Shown here piece by piece: positions 54,181 to 64,000 of a stretch of 64,000 nucleotides of DNA (the first letter of the stretch is position 1; each line of letters starts with the position of its first letter). The notes under the pieces are model-generated. The model searched no databases and was not told the DNA's origin. It saw nothing but the letters and a program-made list of their open reading frames with translations. The translations under genes were made by a program, and so were the position numbers. This DNA is from Methylobacterium terricola (GTDB lineage Bacteria > Pseudomonadota > Alphaproteobacteria > Rhizobiales > Beijerinckiaceae), in assembly GCF_006151805.1 (NCBI RefSeq), contig NZ_VDDA01000022.1, positions 1 through 64,000 of the forward strand. The letters are read 5' to 3'.

Positions 54181-55017
54181 TCAGTAGGTCAGGCCGCCCA
54201 GTCCCGGCAGGGCGAGACCGTTGCCGAAGGCCCAGCGCAGGCCGACCCGGAACTCGTTGGCGGCGATGTCCTTGATCCGGGTGTTCTGGTTGTAGACGTC
54301 GAAGCCGGTTCGCGCCTTGCCGACCTCGAGGTAGCGGTAATTGGCATCGATGCTGACGCCGGCGCCGATCTCGTAGGAGATGCCCGCCATCGCCGCCCAG
54401 GCGAGGCCGACCGCCGTGTGGTTGGCGCGGGCATCGAACCCCTGCGCGCCGAGCTGGTAGGCGCCGTCGACGCCGCTGCCGCAGGCGGTCGTGAAGCAGG
54501 TGGTGCCGGTCCAGGCGTCGTGGAAGCGCTTGCTCGCCATGCCGACGCCCGCGCCGATATACGGCGTGACCCCCCACCAGGTACCGAGATCGACGTAGAC
54601 GTTGAACAGGCCGGTCAGCACGTCGAGCTTGCCGGCCTCGGTGTTGAAGCCCTCGACGAAATTGGTGCGGGAGGAATAATCGCGGAAGCGGCTGCGGGTG
54701 CGGCCGTCGATGGTCACGTCGGCGCGCAGGAAGCTGTTGAAGCGGTAGCCGATGCCGCCGCCATAGCCGTCGGTGTCGCCGAGGCGGAAGCCGACGAGCT
54801 TGGCGCCGTCGGTGCCCGGCAGGGTGTCGTCCTTCGGGTGACGGAAGTCGCTCGCCGTGTAGTCGCCGCGCAGGTACCAGCCCGAGCCGACCTCCACCGG
54901 AACGGGAAGCGGCGGCGGTGGAGGCGGGGGCGGCAGCAGGTCGGCGGCAAGTGCCGGCGCGCCGAGCAGGCCGAGCCCGAGAAGTGCGACCGGGAAGCAG
55001 TGACCGAACCGTGCCAT
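54181..55017 (-). CDS. Outer-membrane beta-barrel protein with proline-rich N-terminus, copy 2
   Basis: A 278-residue secreted barrel. A signal peptide (ending ALAADL) is followed by a run of eight prolines (about 29-36) and then WYLRGDYTASDFRHPKDD, VDLGTWWGVTPYIGAGVGMA, VSIDANYRYLEVGKART and a C-terminal GLRWAFGNGLALPGLGGLTY ending in Tyr. The Pro-run may span the periplasm or peptidoglycan before the first strand. The same layout is found in the adjacent gene 3, so these are tandem paralogues. Leftward; flanked by its own CtrA-like site and terminator. Confidence 0.87.
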   Translation of the reverse strand: MARFGHCFPVALLGLGLLGAPALAADLLPPPPPPPPLPVPVEVGSGWYLRGDYTASDFRHPKDDTLPGTDGAKLVGFRLGDTDGYGGGIGYRFNSFLRADVTIDGRTRSRFRDYSSRTNFVEGFNTEAGKLDVLTGLFNVYVDLGTWWGVTPYIGAGVGMASKRFHDAWTGTTCFTTACGSGVDGAYQLGAQGFDARANHTAVGLAWAAMAGISYEIGAGVSIDANYRYLEVGKARTGFDVYNQNTRIKDIAANEFRVGLRWAFGNGLALPGLGGLTY

Positions 55018-55113
55018 GGGGCGCCCTTTCCTGCCCTTCGACTCCTTGGCCGGGGCGTACTGCGCGATTGGTGATGGGCCCTGCGGCCCGGAAACAAACG
55101 TAACGTCAGGAGG

Positions 55114-55128
55114 TTAGCAGGCACTTAA
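55114..55128. promoter_or_regulatory. CtrA-like site upstream of porin-like gene 2
   Basis: TTAG-N7-TTAAC on the plus strand, one mismatch from the consensus, 97 bp upstream of the start at 55017. The preceding GGTTA and following TAACC give it extra symmetry. Pattern match only. Confidence 0.45.
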
Positions 55129-55148
55129 CCCTAACGGGCCGCCGGGAC

Positions 55149-55173
55149 GTCCTCCGGCGTGGCGCCGGAGGAC
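55149..55173 (-). terminator. Terminator downstream of porin-like gene 3
   Basis: GTCCTCCGGC (55149-55158) and GCCGGAGGAC (55164-55173) form a perfect 10-bp stem with a 5-nt loop, 11 bp after the stop of the leftward gene at 55185. It separates genes 2 and 3 into independent units. Confidence 0.75.
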
Positions 55174-55184
55174 GGTCAGGTCGT

Positions 55185-56117
55185 TCAGTACTTGCGCACC
55201 AGCGGCATCATCGGGGGCGGCTCATAGGCGGCGGCGACGACCGGCGCGCCGAACATCCAGCGCATGCCGAGCTTGATGTCGTGCGCCTCGATGTCCTTGA
55301 CCTTGAACGGCTGGTAGGTCTGCGCGCAGAAGCAGTTCAGCACGCCCGTCGCGCCCTCGCCGAGGTTGAGGTAGCGATAGGCCAGTTCGAGCTTCAGGTT
55401 CGGCGTGACGGCGTAGGACAAGCCGGCATGCAGGGCCCAGGCGAAATTGGTGCGGATGCGGTTCTTGTAGGTCCCGCCGCTGGTCCCGCCGAAGGACGTG
55501 TCGGCGTAATCGGTGTTGTCCGGATAGCTCAGCACGGTCTTGTTGATGCTGACCTCGGACAGGCCGGAGAAGCGGTTGAACGCCGCGCCAACGCCGGCGC
55601 CGGCGAACACGCCGAGACCGCCAAACAGCTCCTTCTCGACGTAGCCGTTCACCAGCACGACCGCGGCCGAGTAGTTGCCGCTGGTCGATTCGTCGAGCTG
55701 GGTCTTGGAGACGGTGCGCAGGCCGATGTCGTTGTAGTACTCGGACTTCGAGTTGACGCGATCATTGGTGCGGAAGCCGCTCGAGAAGCGGTATTCGCCG
55801 GTGATGTCGGCACGGAACCAGGGGGTGAACTGGTAGCCGACGCCGCCGCCGGCGAAGCCGCCGCCGCCGAGATCGCTGTTGTAGTAGTGGACCGGATCCG
55901 GATCCGGCACGGTCGACACTTTCGGCGTCGCGTACACGCTCGCCCCGACATCACCGCGCAGGTACCAGCCGCCGGCGAAGTCGACGGCGGGCGGGGGCGG
56001 CAGCAGCGGCGGGGGCGGCGGCGGCAGGAGGTCGGCGGCGTGGACGAGGCCCGGCGCGGCCACGCTCGCAGCGAGCGTGAAGATGCGCGCCAGCGCGAGT
56101 GGCTTGCTGCGGCCCAT
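55185..56117 (-). CDS. Outer-membrane beta-barrel protein with proline-rich N-terminus, copy 3
   Basis: A 310-residue paralogue of gene 2. A signal peptide (ending LVHAADL) is followed by Pro-rich LPPPPPPLLPPPPAV, then GGWYLRGDVGASVY, FTPWFRADITGEYRFSSGFR, LKLELAYRYLNLGEG, and a C-terminal MRWMFGAPVVAAAYEPPPMM. The end (VRKY) terminates in Tyr, but after a Pro-rich tail, so the barrel may close earlier at the MRWMFG strand. Two cysteines (NCFCAQ) lie in a late loop. A palindrome overlaps a CtrA-like site about 90 bp upstream. Confidence 0.85.
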   Translation of the reverse strand: MGRSKPLALARIFTLAASVAAPGLVHAADLLPPPPPPLLPPPPAVDFAGGWYLRGDVGASVYATPKVSTVPDPDPVHYYNSDLGGGGFAGGGVGYQFTPWFRADITGEYRFSSGFRTNDRVNSKSEYYNDIGLRTVSKTQLDESTSGNYSAAVVLVNGYVEKELFGGLGVFAGAGVGAAFNRFSGLSEVSINKTVLSYPDNTDYADTSFGGTSGGTYKNRIRTNFAWALHAGLSYAVTPNLKLELAYRYLNLGEGATGVLNCFCAQTYQPFKVKDIEAHDIKLGMRWMFGAPVVAAAYEPPPMMPLVRKY

Positions 56118-56196
56118 GACGGTTCCCTGTTGTGAAGGGCCGCTGCAATCATCGGGCGGCCGTTCCGGAAGACGTCACGACTGTCGCCTCGTTCGG

Positions 56197-56219
56197 TAAA
56201 CCCGCGCTTAACGTTAAGC
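56197..56219. promoter_or_regulatory. CtrA-like site and 14-bp palindrome upstream of porin-like gene 3
   Basis: On the minus strand TTAA-N7-TTTA (56211-56197), one mismatch from the CtrA consensus. It overlaps GCTTAACGTTAAGC (56206-56219), a perfect 14-bp palindrome. They lie 80-102 bp upstream of the start at 56117. The palindrome could bind a separate regulator. Confidence 0.45.
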
Positions 56220-56378
56220 CTTAGGGCTGAGAAAGCGTTGCATTTGATCGAACCCGAGCCGGGACAGACACGAATCGCCCGGCTGCAAGTCGTGCGGCCA
56301 GTCTCGTCGGGTTTTCTCGCGCAGGTTGCGGAGCGGCAGGAGCGGCAATGAAGGCCGGCTCCCGCCGCGGGGCGCCGC

Positions 56379-57722
56379 TCAAGCCGCGACCTTGCGCAAC
56401 GCCTCGACCACGTCGTCGACCACCCGCACCACGAGGTCGCGGTCGTCGCCCTCCGCCATCACCCGGATCACCGGCTCGGTGCCGGACGGGCGGATGACGA
56501 GGCGGCCGCCCTCGCCGAGGCGTTGACGGGCGCCCTCGATCGCGGTGACGACGCTGTCCTGACGCAGGGGCTCGCCCCCGGTCGCGTAGCGCACGTTCTT
56601 CAGCACCTGCGGCAGCGGATCGAAGCAGTGGCAGACCTCGCTCACCGGGCGCTGCTGGCGCTGCACCACCGAGAGGAGCTGGAGCGCCGCCACCAATCCG
56701 TCGCCGGTGGTGGCGTAATCCGACATGATGATGTGGCCCGACTGCTCGCCGCCGAGGTTGTAGCCGTGCTCGCGCATGTGCTCGAGCACGTAGCGGTCGC
56801 CGACGGCGGTGCGGACCATGCCGAGGCCAAGGCCCCCGAGATAGCGCTCGAGGCCGAGATTCGACATGATGGTGGCGACGATGCCGTTCTTCGACAGGCG
56901 GGCGTCCTCCTGCCAGGACCGGGCCACCACCGCCATCAGCTGGTCGCCATCGACCCGCTGGCCCTTTTCGTCGACGACCAGCACCCGGTCCGCGTCGCCG
57001 TCGAGCGCGATGCCGATATCGGCGCGCAATTCGCGCACCTTGCTCACCAGGGCCTCCGGCGCGGTCGAGCCGACGTCGCGGTTGATGTTGAAGCCGTCGG
57101 GCTCGGTGCCGATGGCGATCACCTCGGCGCCGAGCTCCCACAGGGTCTCGGGCGCCACCCGGTAGCCGGCACCGTTGGCGCAATCCACCACGACCCGCAG
57201 ACCGTCGAGGGTCAGGTTGCGCGGCAGCGTGCGCTTGGCGAACTCGATGTAGCGGGCATGCACGCTCTCGATGCGCTTCGCCCGGCCGAGATCCTGCGAG
57301 CCGGCAAGCTTTACCTGGAGGTCGGCATCGATGAGCCGCTCGATCTCGCGCTCGACCTCGTCGGAGAGTTTGAACCCGTCGGGACCGAAGATCTTGATGC
57401 CGTTATCCTCGAACGGGTTGTGCGAGGCCGAGATCATCACCCCGATATCGGCGCGCATCGAGCGGGTCAGCATCGCGACGGCCGGCGTCGGCATCGGGCC
57501 GAGCAGGAGCACGTCCATCCCGACCGAGGTGAAGCCCGCCACCATCGCGGTCTCGATCATGTAGCCCGACAGGCGCGTATCCTTGCCGATCACCACCCGG
57601 TGGCGATGGTCGCCGCGCTGGAACACGAGCCCGGCGGCCTGTCCCACCTTGAGCGCGAGTTCCGGCGTGATCACGCCGTTGGCCCGGCCCCGGATGCCGT
57701 CGGTCCCGAAATACTTGCGCAC
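56379..57722 (-). CDS. glmM: Phosphoglucosamine mutase
   Basis: A 447-residue enzyme converting glucosamine 6-phosphate to glucosamine 1-phosphate for UDP-GlcNAc, peptidoglycan and LPS. The phosphoserine is Ser100 in ISASHNP, the metal loop is DGDADR, the sugar-binding GEQSGH and the C-terminal phosphate-binding [15 protein letters not shown] are intact. The start is a GTG at 57722 giving [12 protein letters not shown], as in most GlmM; AGGGAG lies upstream. The in-frame ATG 44 codons earlier gives a non-family leader. A terminator follows ftsH upstream, so glmM has its own promoter. Confidence 0.95.
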   Translation of the reverse strand: MRKYFGTDGIRGRANGVITPELALKVGQAAGLVFQRGDHRHRVVIGKDTRLSGYMIETAMVAGFTSVGMDVLLLGPMPTPAVAMLTRSMRADIGVMISASHNPFEDNGIKIFGPDGFKLSDEVEREIERLIDADLQVKLAGSQDLGRAKRIESVHARYIEFAKRTLPRNLTLDGLRVVVDCANGAGYRVAPETLWELGAEVIAIGTEPDGFNINRDVGSTAPEALVSKVRELRADIGIALDGDADRVLVVDEKGQRVDGDQLMAVVARSWQEDARLSKNGIVATIMSNLGLERYLGGLGLGMVRTAVGDRYVLEHMREHGYNLGGEQSGHIIMSDYATTGDGLVAALQLLSVVQRQQRPVSEVCHCFDPLPQVLKNVRYATGGEPLRQDSVVTAIEGARQRLGEGGRLVIRPSGTEPVIRVMAEGDDRDLVVRVVDDVVEALRKVAA

Positions 57723-57854
57723 GGTCGTCAACTCCCTGTCCCGTTCCGGGCCATCCGGCCCGCCCTCGCGCGCGACCGCGCAAGGGAGGTGCCGCTCTTC
57801 CCGGACGCGGTCACACGTGGTCTGGGTTATTTTGAGGCTCATCCACAACGACAA

Positions 57855-57882
57855 GGGGCGGCGGGAGTGATCCCGCCGCCCC
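57855..57882 (-). terminator. Terminator of ftsH
   Basis: GGGGCGGCGGGA-GTGA-TCCCGCCGCCCC is a perfect 12-bp stem with a 4-nt loop. On the minus strand it starts 40 bp after the ftsH stop and is followed by TTGTCGTTG. It separates ftsH from glmM, which therefore needs its own promoter in the about 130 bp before its start. Confidence 0.85.
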
Positions 57883-57922
57883 TCATGTCGAAATCGGCCG
57901 AGTGTGGATTGTGCGTCGTGCC

Positions 57923-59845
<1,923 letters not shown>

Positions 59846-59982
59846 CGAAGAGTCAATCCCTGAGGAGCGCGGCACCGCGCGGGCGTGCTGGGGTGGGTGC
59901 CGGCACTCGGAGCCCAATGTAGGCACCCGCCCGATGCTTGCCAAGTAATCGACCACGCCTGCGGCGCCGCGGGCCGGCCGGT

Positions 59983-61038
59983 TTACGATTCGTCACCCGC
60001 CGGCGTCGCCCGCGGCACCCGGCGCGGCGGCGCGGGCGCCAGGGTCAGGCGGCCGCCGTCGGCGGTGAGGAGGAGCCCCGCGAGGGTGCGCCGGCATGGC
60101 GTGCCTGCCCGCAAGGCCGGCAGGAGAGCGTCGAGCAATGCCCGTTCCAGCCGCTCGAGGCGCACCGGAGGCGCGGCCGCAACCTCGCGCAGGGACGCGA
60201 CCGCAAGCCCCACCGCCCGCAGCGCCACCGCCTCCGGCAAGGCCGCGAGATCGGCGCCTTCGAGGATCAGCCGTCCGTCCCCCCGCGGGTCGACGCGCCG
60301 CAGATCGCGCAAGGCGTCCGCGGCCGCCGCGGCGAGCGCCGTCTCGTCGCGGCGCAGGCGCCCGGCGAGCCGTTCCAGGCGGTCCGCGGTCAGCCCCTCC
60401 TCGGCGAGGAGCGGCAGGAGCCGGCGCAGGCGGGCGCGGCCGAAGCGCGGATCGGTGTTCGACGGGTCGCGCACATACGGCCAGCCCCGCGCCTCGCAGG
60501 TCGCGACGAGGCGGGCCTTCGCGATCGAGAGGAATGGTCGGGCGAGGGTGAGGCCATCGAGGGGGCGGGCCGGTGCCATCCCGGCGAGGCCAGCCGGGCC
60601 GGAGCCGGCGCACAGGCGCATCAGCACCGTCTCGGCCTGATCGTCGAGGGTGTGGGCCGTGAGGACGAGGTCGGCGCCGGCCTCGGCGGCGAGACCGGCC
60701 AGCAGGCCGTAACGCGCCGACCGGGCCGCCTCCTGCAGTCCCGCCGTCGGCTTTCGACCGGACCAGGCCAGCGTCCGGTGCGGCAATCCGAGGCGGGCGG
60801 CGAGACCGGCCACGCCCGCAGCCTCCGCCGCCGAGCCGGGCCGCAGGCCGTGATCGATGGTGGCGACGAGAAGGGGAATCCGGCCCTCGGCCTGGGCGGC
60901 GCAGCCCATCAGGGCCGTCGAATCGGGACCGCCGGAGACCGCCAGCACCGCCCCCCGGAAGGGGCTTCGCGGTCCGATCCAGGGCCCGAGGAGATCGTCC
61001 CCCTCCTCCACCGCGAGGGGACCATCCAGGCCGCTCAC
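59983..61038 (-). CDS. tilS: tRNA(Ile)-lysidine synthase
   Basis: A 351-residue TilS that converts cytidine 34 of tRNA-Ile(CAU) to lysidine with ATP and lysine. The PP-loop SGGPDS is at 35-40, with [22 protein letters not shown] and [19 protein letters not shown] following. The C-terminal domains are shorter than in E. coli, usual in alphaproteobacteria. It lies between cpoB (24 bp upstream) and ftsH, the standard alphaproteobacterial order. Essential in most bacteria. Confidence 0.94.
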   Translation of the reverse strand: MSGLDGPLAVEEGDDLLGPWIGPRSPFRGAVLAVSGGPDSTALMGCAAQAEGRIPLLVATIDHGLRPGSAAEAAGVAGLAARLGLPHRTLAWSGRKPTAGLQEAARSARYGLLAGLAAEAGADLVLTAHTLDDQAETVLMRLCAGSGPAGLAGMAPARPLDGLTLARPFLSIAKARLVATCEARGWPYVRDPSNTDPRFGRARLRRLLPLLAEEGLTADRLERLAGRLRRDETALAAAAADALRDLRRVDPRGDGRLILEGADLAALPEAVALRAVGLAVASLREVAAAPPVRLERLERALLDALLPALRAGTPCRRTLAGLLLTADGGRLTLAPAPPRRVPRATPAGDES

Positions 61039-61062
61039 GCGATGGCGCTCATGCGGCGGCGC

Positions 61063-62022
61063 TCACGCCGCGCAGCGCGCGCGCCGCTGTTCCCGGTCGA
61101 CGCCCTGCTTCACGGTCGAGGAGGCCTGCGGGAACTTGCGCTCCAGCTCGGCCAGGGTGGCGCAGGCCTGCTCCCGGGCGCCAAGCGCGTTGAGCGAGGC
61201 GCCGAGCTTCAACATCGCATCCGGCGCCTTGCGCGAGCGGGCATAGTCGGTCGAGACCTTCAGGAATTGCTCCGCCGCCTCGCGGGTGCGGTTGCGCTGC
61301 AGGTAGCTCTCGCCGAGCCAGTAGGTCGCGTCCGGCACCAGGGTGTCGCGGGGATGCGACTGGATGAACTGGCGCAGGCTCATCTCGGCCTGCTCGTACT
61401 GGCGCTGCAACACGTAGGCATAGGCCGCCTCGTAATCCGCTTTCGCGTCGCCGGTGCCGGTGGCGGCGACGCTGGCCGAGGGGCGCGGTGCGGCGGGAGC
61501 CGGCACGGCGGCCGGGCGGGATGGCGGACGCAGATCCACGGGCTCGCCGTAATCCGGCGTCTCGTCCTCGATCGCGGCGCGGGGCGGCGCAAGGGCAGCG
61601 GTGGCGCCCGGCGTCGCGGGGGCCGCCGCCGCGGCGCGGGGCGCCTGGCTCGGGGTCGTCGCGCCGAGTTGCTGCGGCGCGCCGATAGCGCCCGGATTCT
61701 GGGACGGGTCGAAGGCGTCGCTGCGCTTCTGGGGCTTGGGCTGCGGGGTCGCGGCCGCCGGGCGTTGGCCGCCCTTCGCTTCCTGGAAGCGGTACTCGAC
61801 GTCCTCCTGGAACTTGCGCAGCTGCTCCTTGAGCTGGCGGTTCTCGTACTGGAGCGATTCGATCTGGCCCGCCATCTGGCGCGACTGGTTCTCCAGCCGG
61901 TTGAGGCGCACCACGAACTCGGAGGCGTCCTGGGCGGCGGCCGGGCAGGCGGCAGCGAGTGCCAGCGCGGACACGGCCAGGGCGGGGGCGAGGATCAGGC
62001 GGCGAAGCATGGCGGGGCGCAT
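61063..62022 (-). CDS. cpoB: Cell division coordinator CpoB (YbgF family)
   Basis: A 319-residue periplasmic protein. The signal peptide ends around AAAQDA, a coiled coil covers about 37-75 (LNRLENQSRQMAGQIESLQY), a long Pro/Ala-rich linker follows, and C-terminal TPR repeats begin at KADYEAAYAYVLQRQYEQAE and run through WLGESYLQRNRTREAAEQFL. CpoB coordinates peptidoglycan synthesis with Tol-Pal constriction. The ATG at 62022 was chosen; 62010 is also possible. Its upstream neighbour pal is separated by a strong terminator, so it has its own promoter. Confidence 0.9.
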   Translation of the reverse strand: MRPAMLRRLILAPALAVSALALAAACPAAAQDASEFVVRLNRLENQSRQMAGQIESLQYENRQLKEQLRKFQEDVEYRFQEAKGGQRPAAATPQPKPQKRSDAFDPSQNPGAIGAPQQLGATTPSQAPRAAAAAPATPGATAALAPPRAAIEDETPDYGEPVDLRPPSRPAAVPAPAAPRPSASVAATGTGDAKADYEAAYAYVLQRQYEQAEMSLRQFIQSHPRDTLVPDATYWLGESYLQRNRTREAAEQFLKVSTDYARSRKAPDAMLKLGASLNALGAREQACATLAELERKFPQASSTVKQGVDREQRRARCAA

Positions 62023-62093
62023 CACGGCTCGGGTCAGGCGGCGGGTCCGCACTCGGGAGCGCGGGTTAGCAGATGCCGCGGCTCCCCGCAAAA

Positions 62094-62118
62094 GGGACGG
62101 AGCGACTCGCTCCGTCCC
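62094..62118 (-). terminator. Rho-independent terminator after pal
   Basis: GGGACGGAGCG-ACT-CGCTCCGTCCC is a perfect 11-bp stem with a 3-nt loop. On the minus strand it is followed directly by TTTTGC, the classic T-run. It lies 76 bp after the pal stop and 72 bp before the cpoB start, so pal is terminated before cpoB. Confidence 0.88.
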
Positions 62119-62193
62119 GCCGGACGACAGGCGGCGGCGACCGCAGCCGCCTGCCCGGGACGACGTAGGGCGGTGGAGCACCGCCCCCTGTGG

Positions 62194-62736
62194 TTACGAG
62201 CCGGCGCCACCGTCGAGCACCGTGACGGCGCGGCGGTTCTGCGACCAGCACGAGATGTCGTTGCACACCGCCACCGGGCGCTCCTTGCCGTAGGACACGG
62301 TGCGCATGCGGTTTCCGCCGATGCCGCGGGAGGCGAGGTAATCGCGCACGGCCTGGGCGCGGCGGGCGCCGAGGGAGAAGTTGTACTCGCGGGTGCCGCG
62401 CTCGTCGGCATGGCCCTCGATCAGGAACGTGTAGCGCGGATAGCGCTGCAGCCACTGCGCCTGCTTGTCGAGGGTCGCGGTGGCGGTCGAGGTCAGATCG
62501 GTCGAATCGGACTCGAAGAACACCCGGTCGCCGATATTGACGACGAAGTCCTGGGCGCTGCCCGGGGTCGCCGGCCCGCCGCGGCCGTAGCCACCCGCGC
62601 CGCCGGCCCCTCCGGCGCCGTAGGCCGCCGAGGCGTCGGCGAGATCGTTGTTGCTCGCGCAGGCCGCCATCGACAGGGCGAGCGCGAACGCGGCGGTGAT
62701 CTTGAGCGCGCGCAGGGGCGCGAGCGGCAGCGGCAT
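62194..62736 (-). CDS. pal: Peptidoglycan-associated lipoprotein Pal
   Basis: A 180-residue outer-membrane lipoprotein. The lipobox cysteine is Cys26 (LSMAAC); a Gly-rich linker (about 40-58) precedes the OmpA-like domain with DRVFFESDSTDLTSTATATL, YTFLIEGHADERGTREYNFS and LGARRAQAVRDYLASRG, the diaminopimelate-binding region. It anchors the outer membrane to peptidoglycan and works with Tol. The ATG at 62736 has AGGAG; the GTG frame 30 codons upstream is discarded. tolB is not upstream, unusual for the family. Confidence 0.94.
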   Translation of the reverse strand: MPLPLAPLRALKITAAFALALSMAACASNNDLADASAAYGAGGAGGAGGYGRGGPATPGSAQDFVVNIGDRVFFESDSTDLTSTATATLDKQAQWLQRYPRYTFLIEGHADERGTREYNFSLGARRAQAVRDYLASRGIGGNRMRTVSYGKERPVAVCNDISCWSQNRRAVTVLDGGAGS

Positions 62737-63128
62737 CGACCAAAACTCCTCTGGCGGCCTGGTTCCAGGCCGCACCCGGCGCGACGCGAGCGTTTCACGG
62801 GCCCGGCGACGCCACACAACACGCATCCGTCTGTAGTCCCGGCCGGTTAAGCGAAGGTTCCGTCAAGCTTGACGACCCCTTGCCGCCTCCTGCGATCGTC
62901 GCACGACCCGGCCGAGCCCCGCCCGATGCGCGGAGCCAGGCGCCACACACCGTTGAAATACGGCCACGCTGCGGCGCCGCGAGGCGATGAGGCACGACGG
63001 TGCGCGCCGTGACATCCTGGCAACACCGGGGCCGGCGCCGGCTGCCGGCCGCGTCGGCGGCCATGGTTGACCCTTCGTTAATCAAATGGCCCGACCGTCA
63101 TCGCATCGACGGCCGAGATTCCCTCCCG
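62737..63128. other. Divergent intergenic region between pal and the response regulator
   Basis: 392 bp without a supported gene. It contains a perfect 14-bp palindrome, CGTCAAGCTTGACG (62861-62874), 125 bp upstream of the pal start, and a TTGA-N7-TTAA site (63067-63081) upstream of the response regulator. The palindrome is a candidate operator; promoters for both genes must lie here. Confidence 0.55.
63067..63081. promoter_or_regulatory. CtrA-like site upstream of the response regulator
   Basis: TTGA-N7-TTAA on the plus strand, one mismatch from consensus, 48 bp upstream of the start at 63129. It supports the 63129 start over an upstream in-frame ATG at 63063, which the site would overlap. 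Pattern match only. Confidence 0.42.
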
Positions 63129-63557
63129 ATGCCCGCGCCCCTGCCCTCCCCCCGGACACCACAGCCCGGCACCAAGCCCTGCGTTCTCATCGTCGAGGAC
63201 AGCTACATGCTGCTCGAACTGCTGGTGACCCTGTGCGAGCAGCACGGGATCGAGACCCTGACCGCGTCGAGCGGCGAGGCGGCGCTGACCCTGCTGCGCG
63301 AGCACGGTCCGCGTATCGATTGGCTCCTCACCGACATCCGGCTCCCCGGCCTCGTCGACGGCTGGAGCGTGGCGGAGGCGTACCGGCAGATCCAGCCGGA
63401 CCGGCCGGTGATCTATTCCTCAACCACGGCCAACCTGAAGCACACGGCGGTGCCCGGCAGCATCTTCGTGACCAAGCCGTTCGTGATCTCCGACATCCTG
63501 CGCCTGGCCCGGATGATGGCGAGCGAGATGGAGGTGTCGCGCCAGCTCTGCGCGTGA
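63129..63557 (+). CDS. Single-domain response regulator
   Basis: A 142-residue receiver domain with no output domain. The acidic pair is Glu23-Asp24 (LIVEDSYMLLE), the phospho-acceptor Asp69 (LLTDIRLPG), and the switch Lys116 (FVTKPF). It probably relays a phosphoryl group or acts by protein contact in a two-component or phosphorelay system; no kinase is linked. The ATG at 63129 is used because it keeps the receiver start at a normal distance. It converges on the iron-permease-like gene with a 7-bp gap. Confidence 0.87.
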   Translation: MPAPLPSPRTPQPGTKPCVLIVEDSYMLLELLVTLCEQHGIETLTASSGEAALTLLREHGPRIDWLLTDIRLPGLVDGWSVAEAYRQIQPDRPVIYSSTTANLKHTAVPGSIFVTKPFVISDILRLARMMASEMEVSRQLCA

Positions 63558-63564
63558 GCCGGTC

Positions 63565-64000
63565 TCACGACCCGGTGGCGGCCCGGGCCGCGGCCGCCGC
63601 CTTGGCGTTCGCATTCTCCTCGGCCGCGTCGGCGGCCTCGCTGAGGCGAAAGTCCCGCGCCCGCGCTTCGCAGCGGGCGCGCAACACGTCGAGCTCCTCC
63701 TCGCTCAGGTGCTCGATGCCGATATAGGCGTTCTGGGCCGCGCTCGCCCGGATCAGCTCGTCGAGCTTCGCCTGGATCGCCGCACCATCGCGGTTCTGGG
63801 TGTTCTGGATCAGGAACACCATCAGGAACGTCACGATGGTGGTACCGGTGTTGATGATCAGTTGCCAAGTATCCGAGTAGTGGAACAGCGGGCCGGTCAG
63901 CGCCCAGACCACGATCAGCAGCAGGCTCGCCGCGAACGTGCCGGGCCGGCCCGCCGCGCGGGCGACGGAGGCGGCGAAATCCGAGAAGGTGCGGATGCGA
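63565..64000 (-). CDS. Low-affinity iron permease family protein, 3' part
   Basis: The gene is cut by the window edge at 64000; its start is missing. The visible 145 codons read RIRTFSDFAASVARAAGRPG, then VVWALTGPLFHYSDTWQLII and TIVTFLMVFLIQNTQNRDGA, the signature of the low-affinity iron permease family (two membrane helices here). A cytoplasmic tail with LDELIRASAAQNAYIGIEHL and an Ala/Glu-rich end follows. The name comes from a fungal homologue; bacterial transport activity is not established. Confidence 0.85.
   Translation of the reverse strand, partial: RIRTFSDFAASVARAAGRPGTFAASLLLIVVWALTGPLFHYSDTWQLIINTGTTIVTFLMVFLIQNTQNRDGAAIQAKLDELIRASAAQNAYIGIEHLSEEELDVLRARCEARARDFRLSEAADAAEENANAKAAAAARAATGS

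Overview
The window is about 64 kb of very GC-rich bacterial chromosome, apart from one AT-richer patch near 45.0-45.4 kb. Gene content points to an alphaproteobacterium of the Hyphomicrobiales (Rhizobiales), most likely Methylobacterium or a close relative. The evidence is a long-form methylsuccinyl-CoA dehydrogenase of the ethylmalonyl-CoA pathway, a rhizobial-order flagellar cluster with FlaF and FlbT, Omp25/31-like beta-barrel proteins, and several TTAA-N7-TTAA (CtrA-type) sites. No rRNA, tRNA, CRISPR array, insertion sequence or phage was seen. This is mostly core chromosome.

Layout. 0-4.4 kb: housekeeping genes read leftwards (serB, tag, an HD hydrolase, a tyrosine phosphatase, xseB, the 5' end of dxs), with miaA divergent from serB. 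4.6-11.5 kb: a MoxR ATPase / DUF58 / DUF4159 / 692-residue membrane protein cluster. 11.6-14.6 kb: a tannase-like esterase, a DUF3237 protein and a Uma2-type nuclease. 14.6-17.8 kb: aroK-aroB, divergent from a 48-residue membrane peptide and xerD. 17.9-20.7 kb: an EEP-family phosphohydrolase, then a GntR regulator with a near-perfect palindromic operator and a 2-keto-3-deoxy-L-arabinonate dehydratase-like enzyme. 20.9-29.9 kb: an acyl-CoA catabolic cluster (two acyl-CoA dehydrogenases, a bifunctional hydratase/dehydrogenase, a thiolase; divergently an SDR and an acyl-CoA ligase). 30.0-45.0 kb: a PilZ protein and an 18-gene flagellar cluster (flgF, fliI, flgEKL, flaF, flbT, flgD, fliQ, flhA, fliR and accessory genes).

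45.0-64 kb: a frameshifted SnoaL-like gene, a Do-family protease, a glycosyltransferase, a small conserved acidic protein, a diguanylate cyclase, mcd, an SDR, three outer-membrane beta-barrel genes, then glmM, ftsH, tilS, cpoB and pal, a single-domain response regulator, and the 3' part of an iron-permease-family gene.

Four points deserve attention. (1) A 21-bp minisatellite of eight copies lies in the flagellar operon; its 88-codon frame overlaps the stop before it and the start after it. (2) The SnoaL-like gene is split by one frameshift. (3) CtrA-like sites lie upstream of all three porin-like genes, in the PilZ/flagellar divergent region, and before the response regulator. (4) A GTCA-N7-TGAC operator lies before the GntR gene. 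Intrinsic-terminator hairpins define several transcription units, including one between pal and cpoB and one after ftsH. No completely new multi-gene system was demonstrated.
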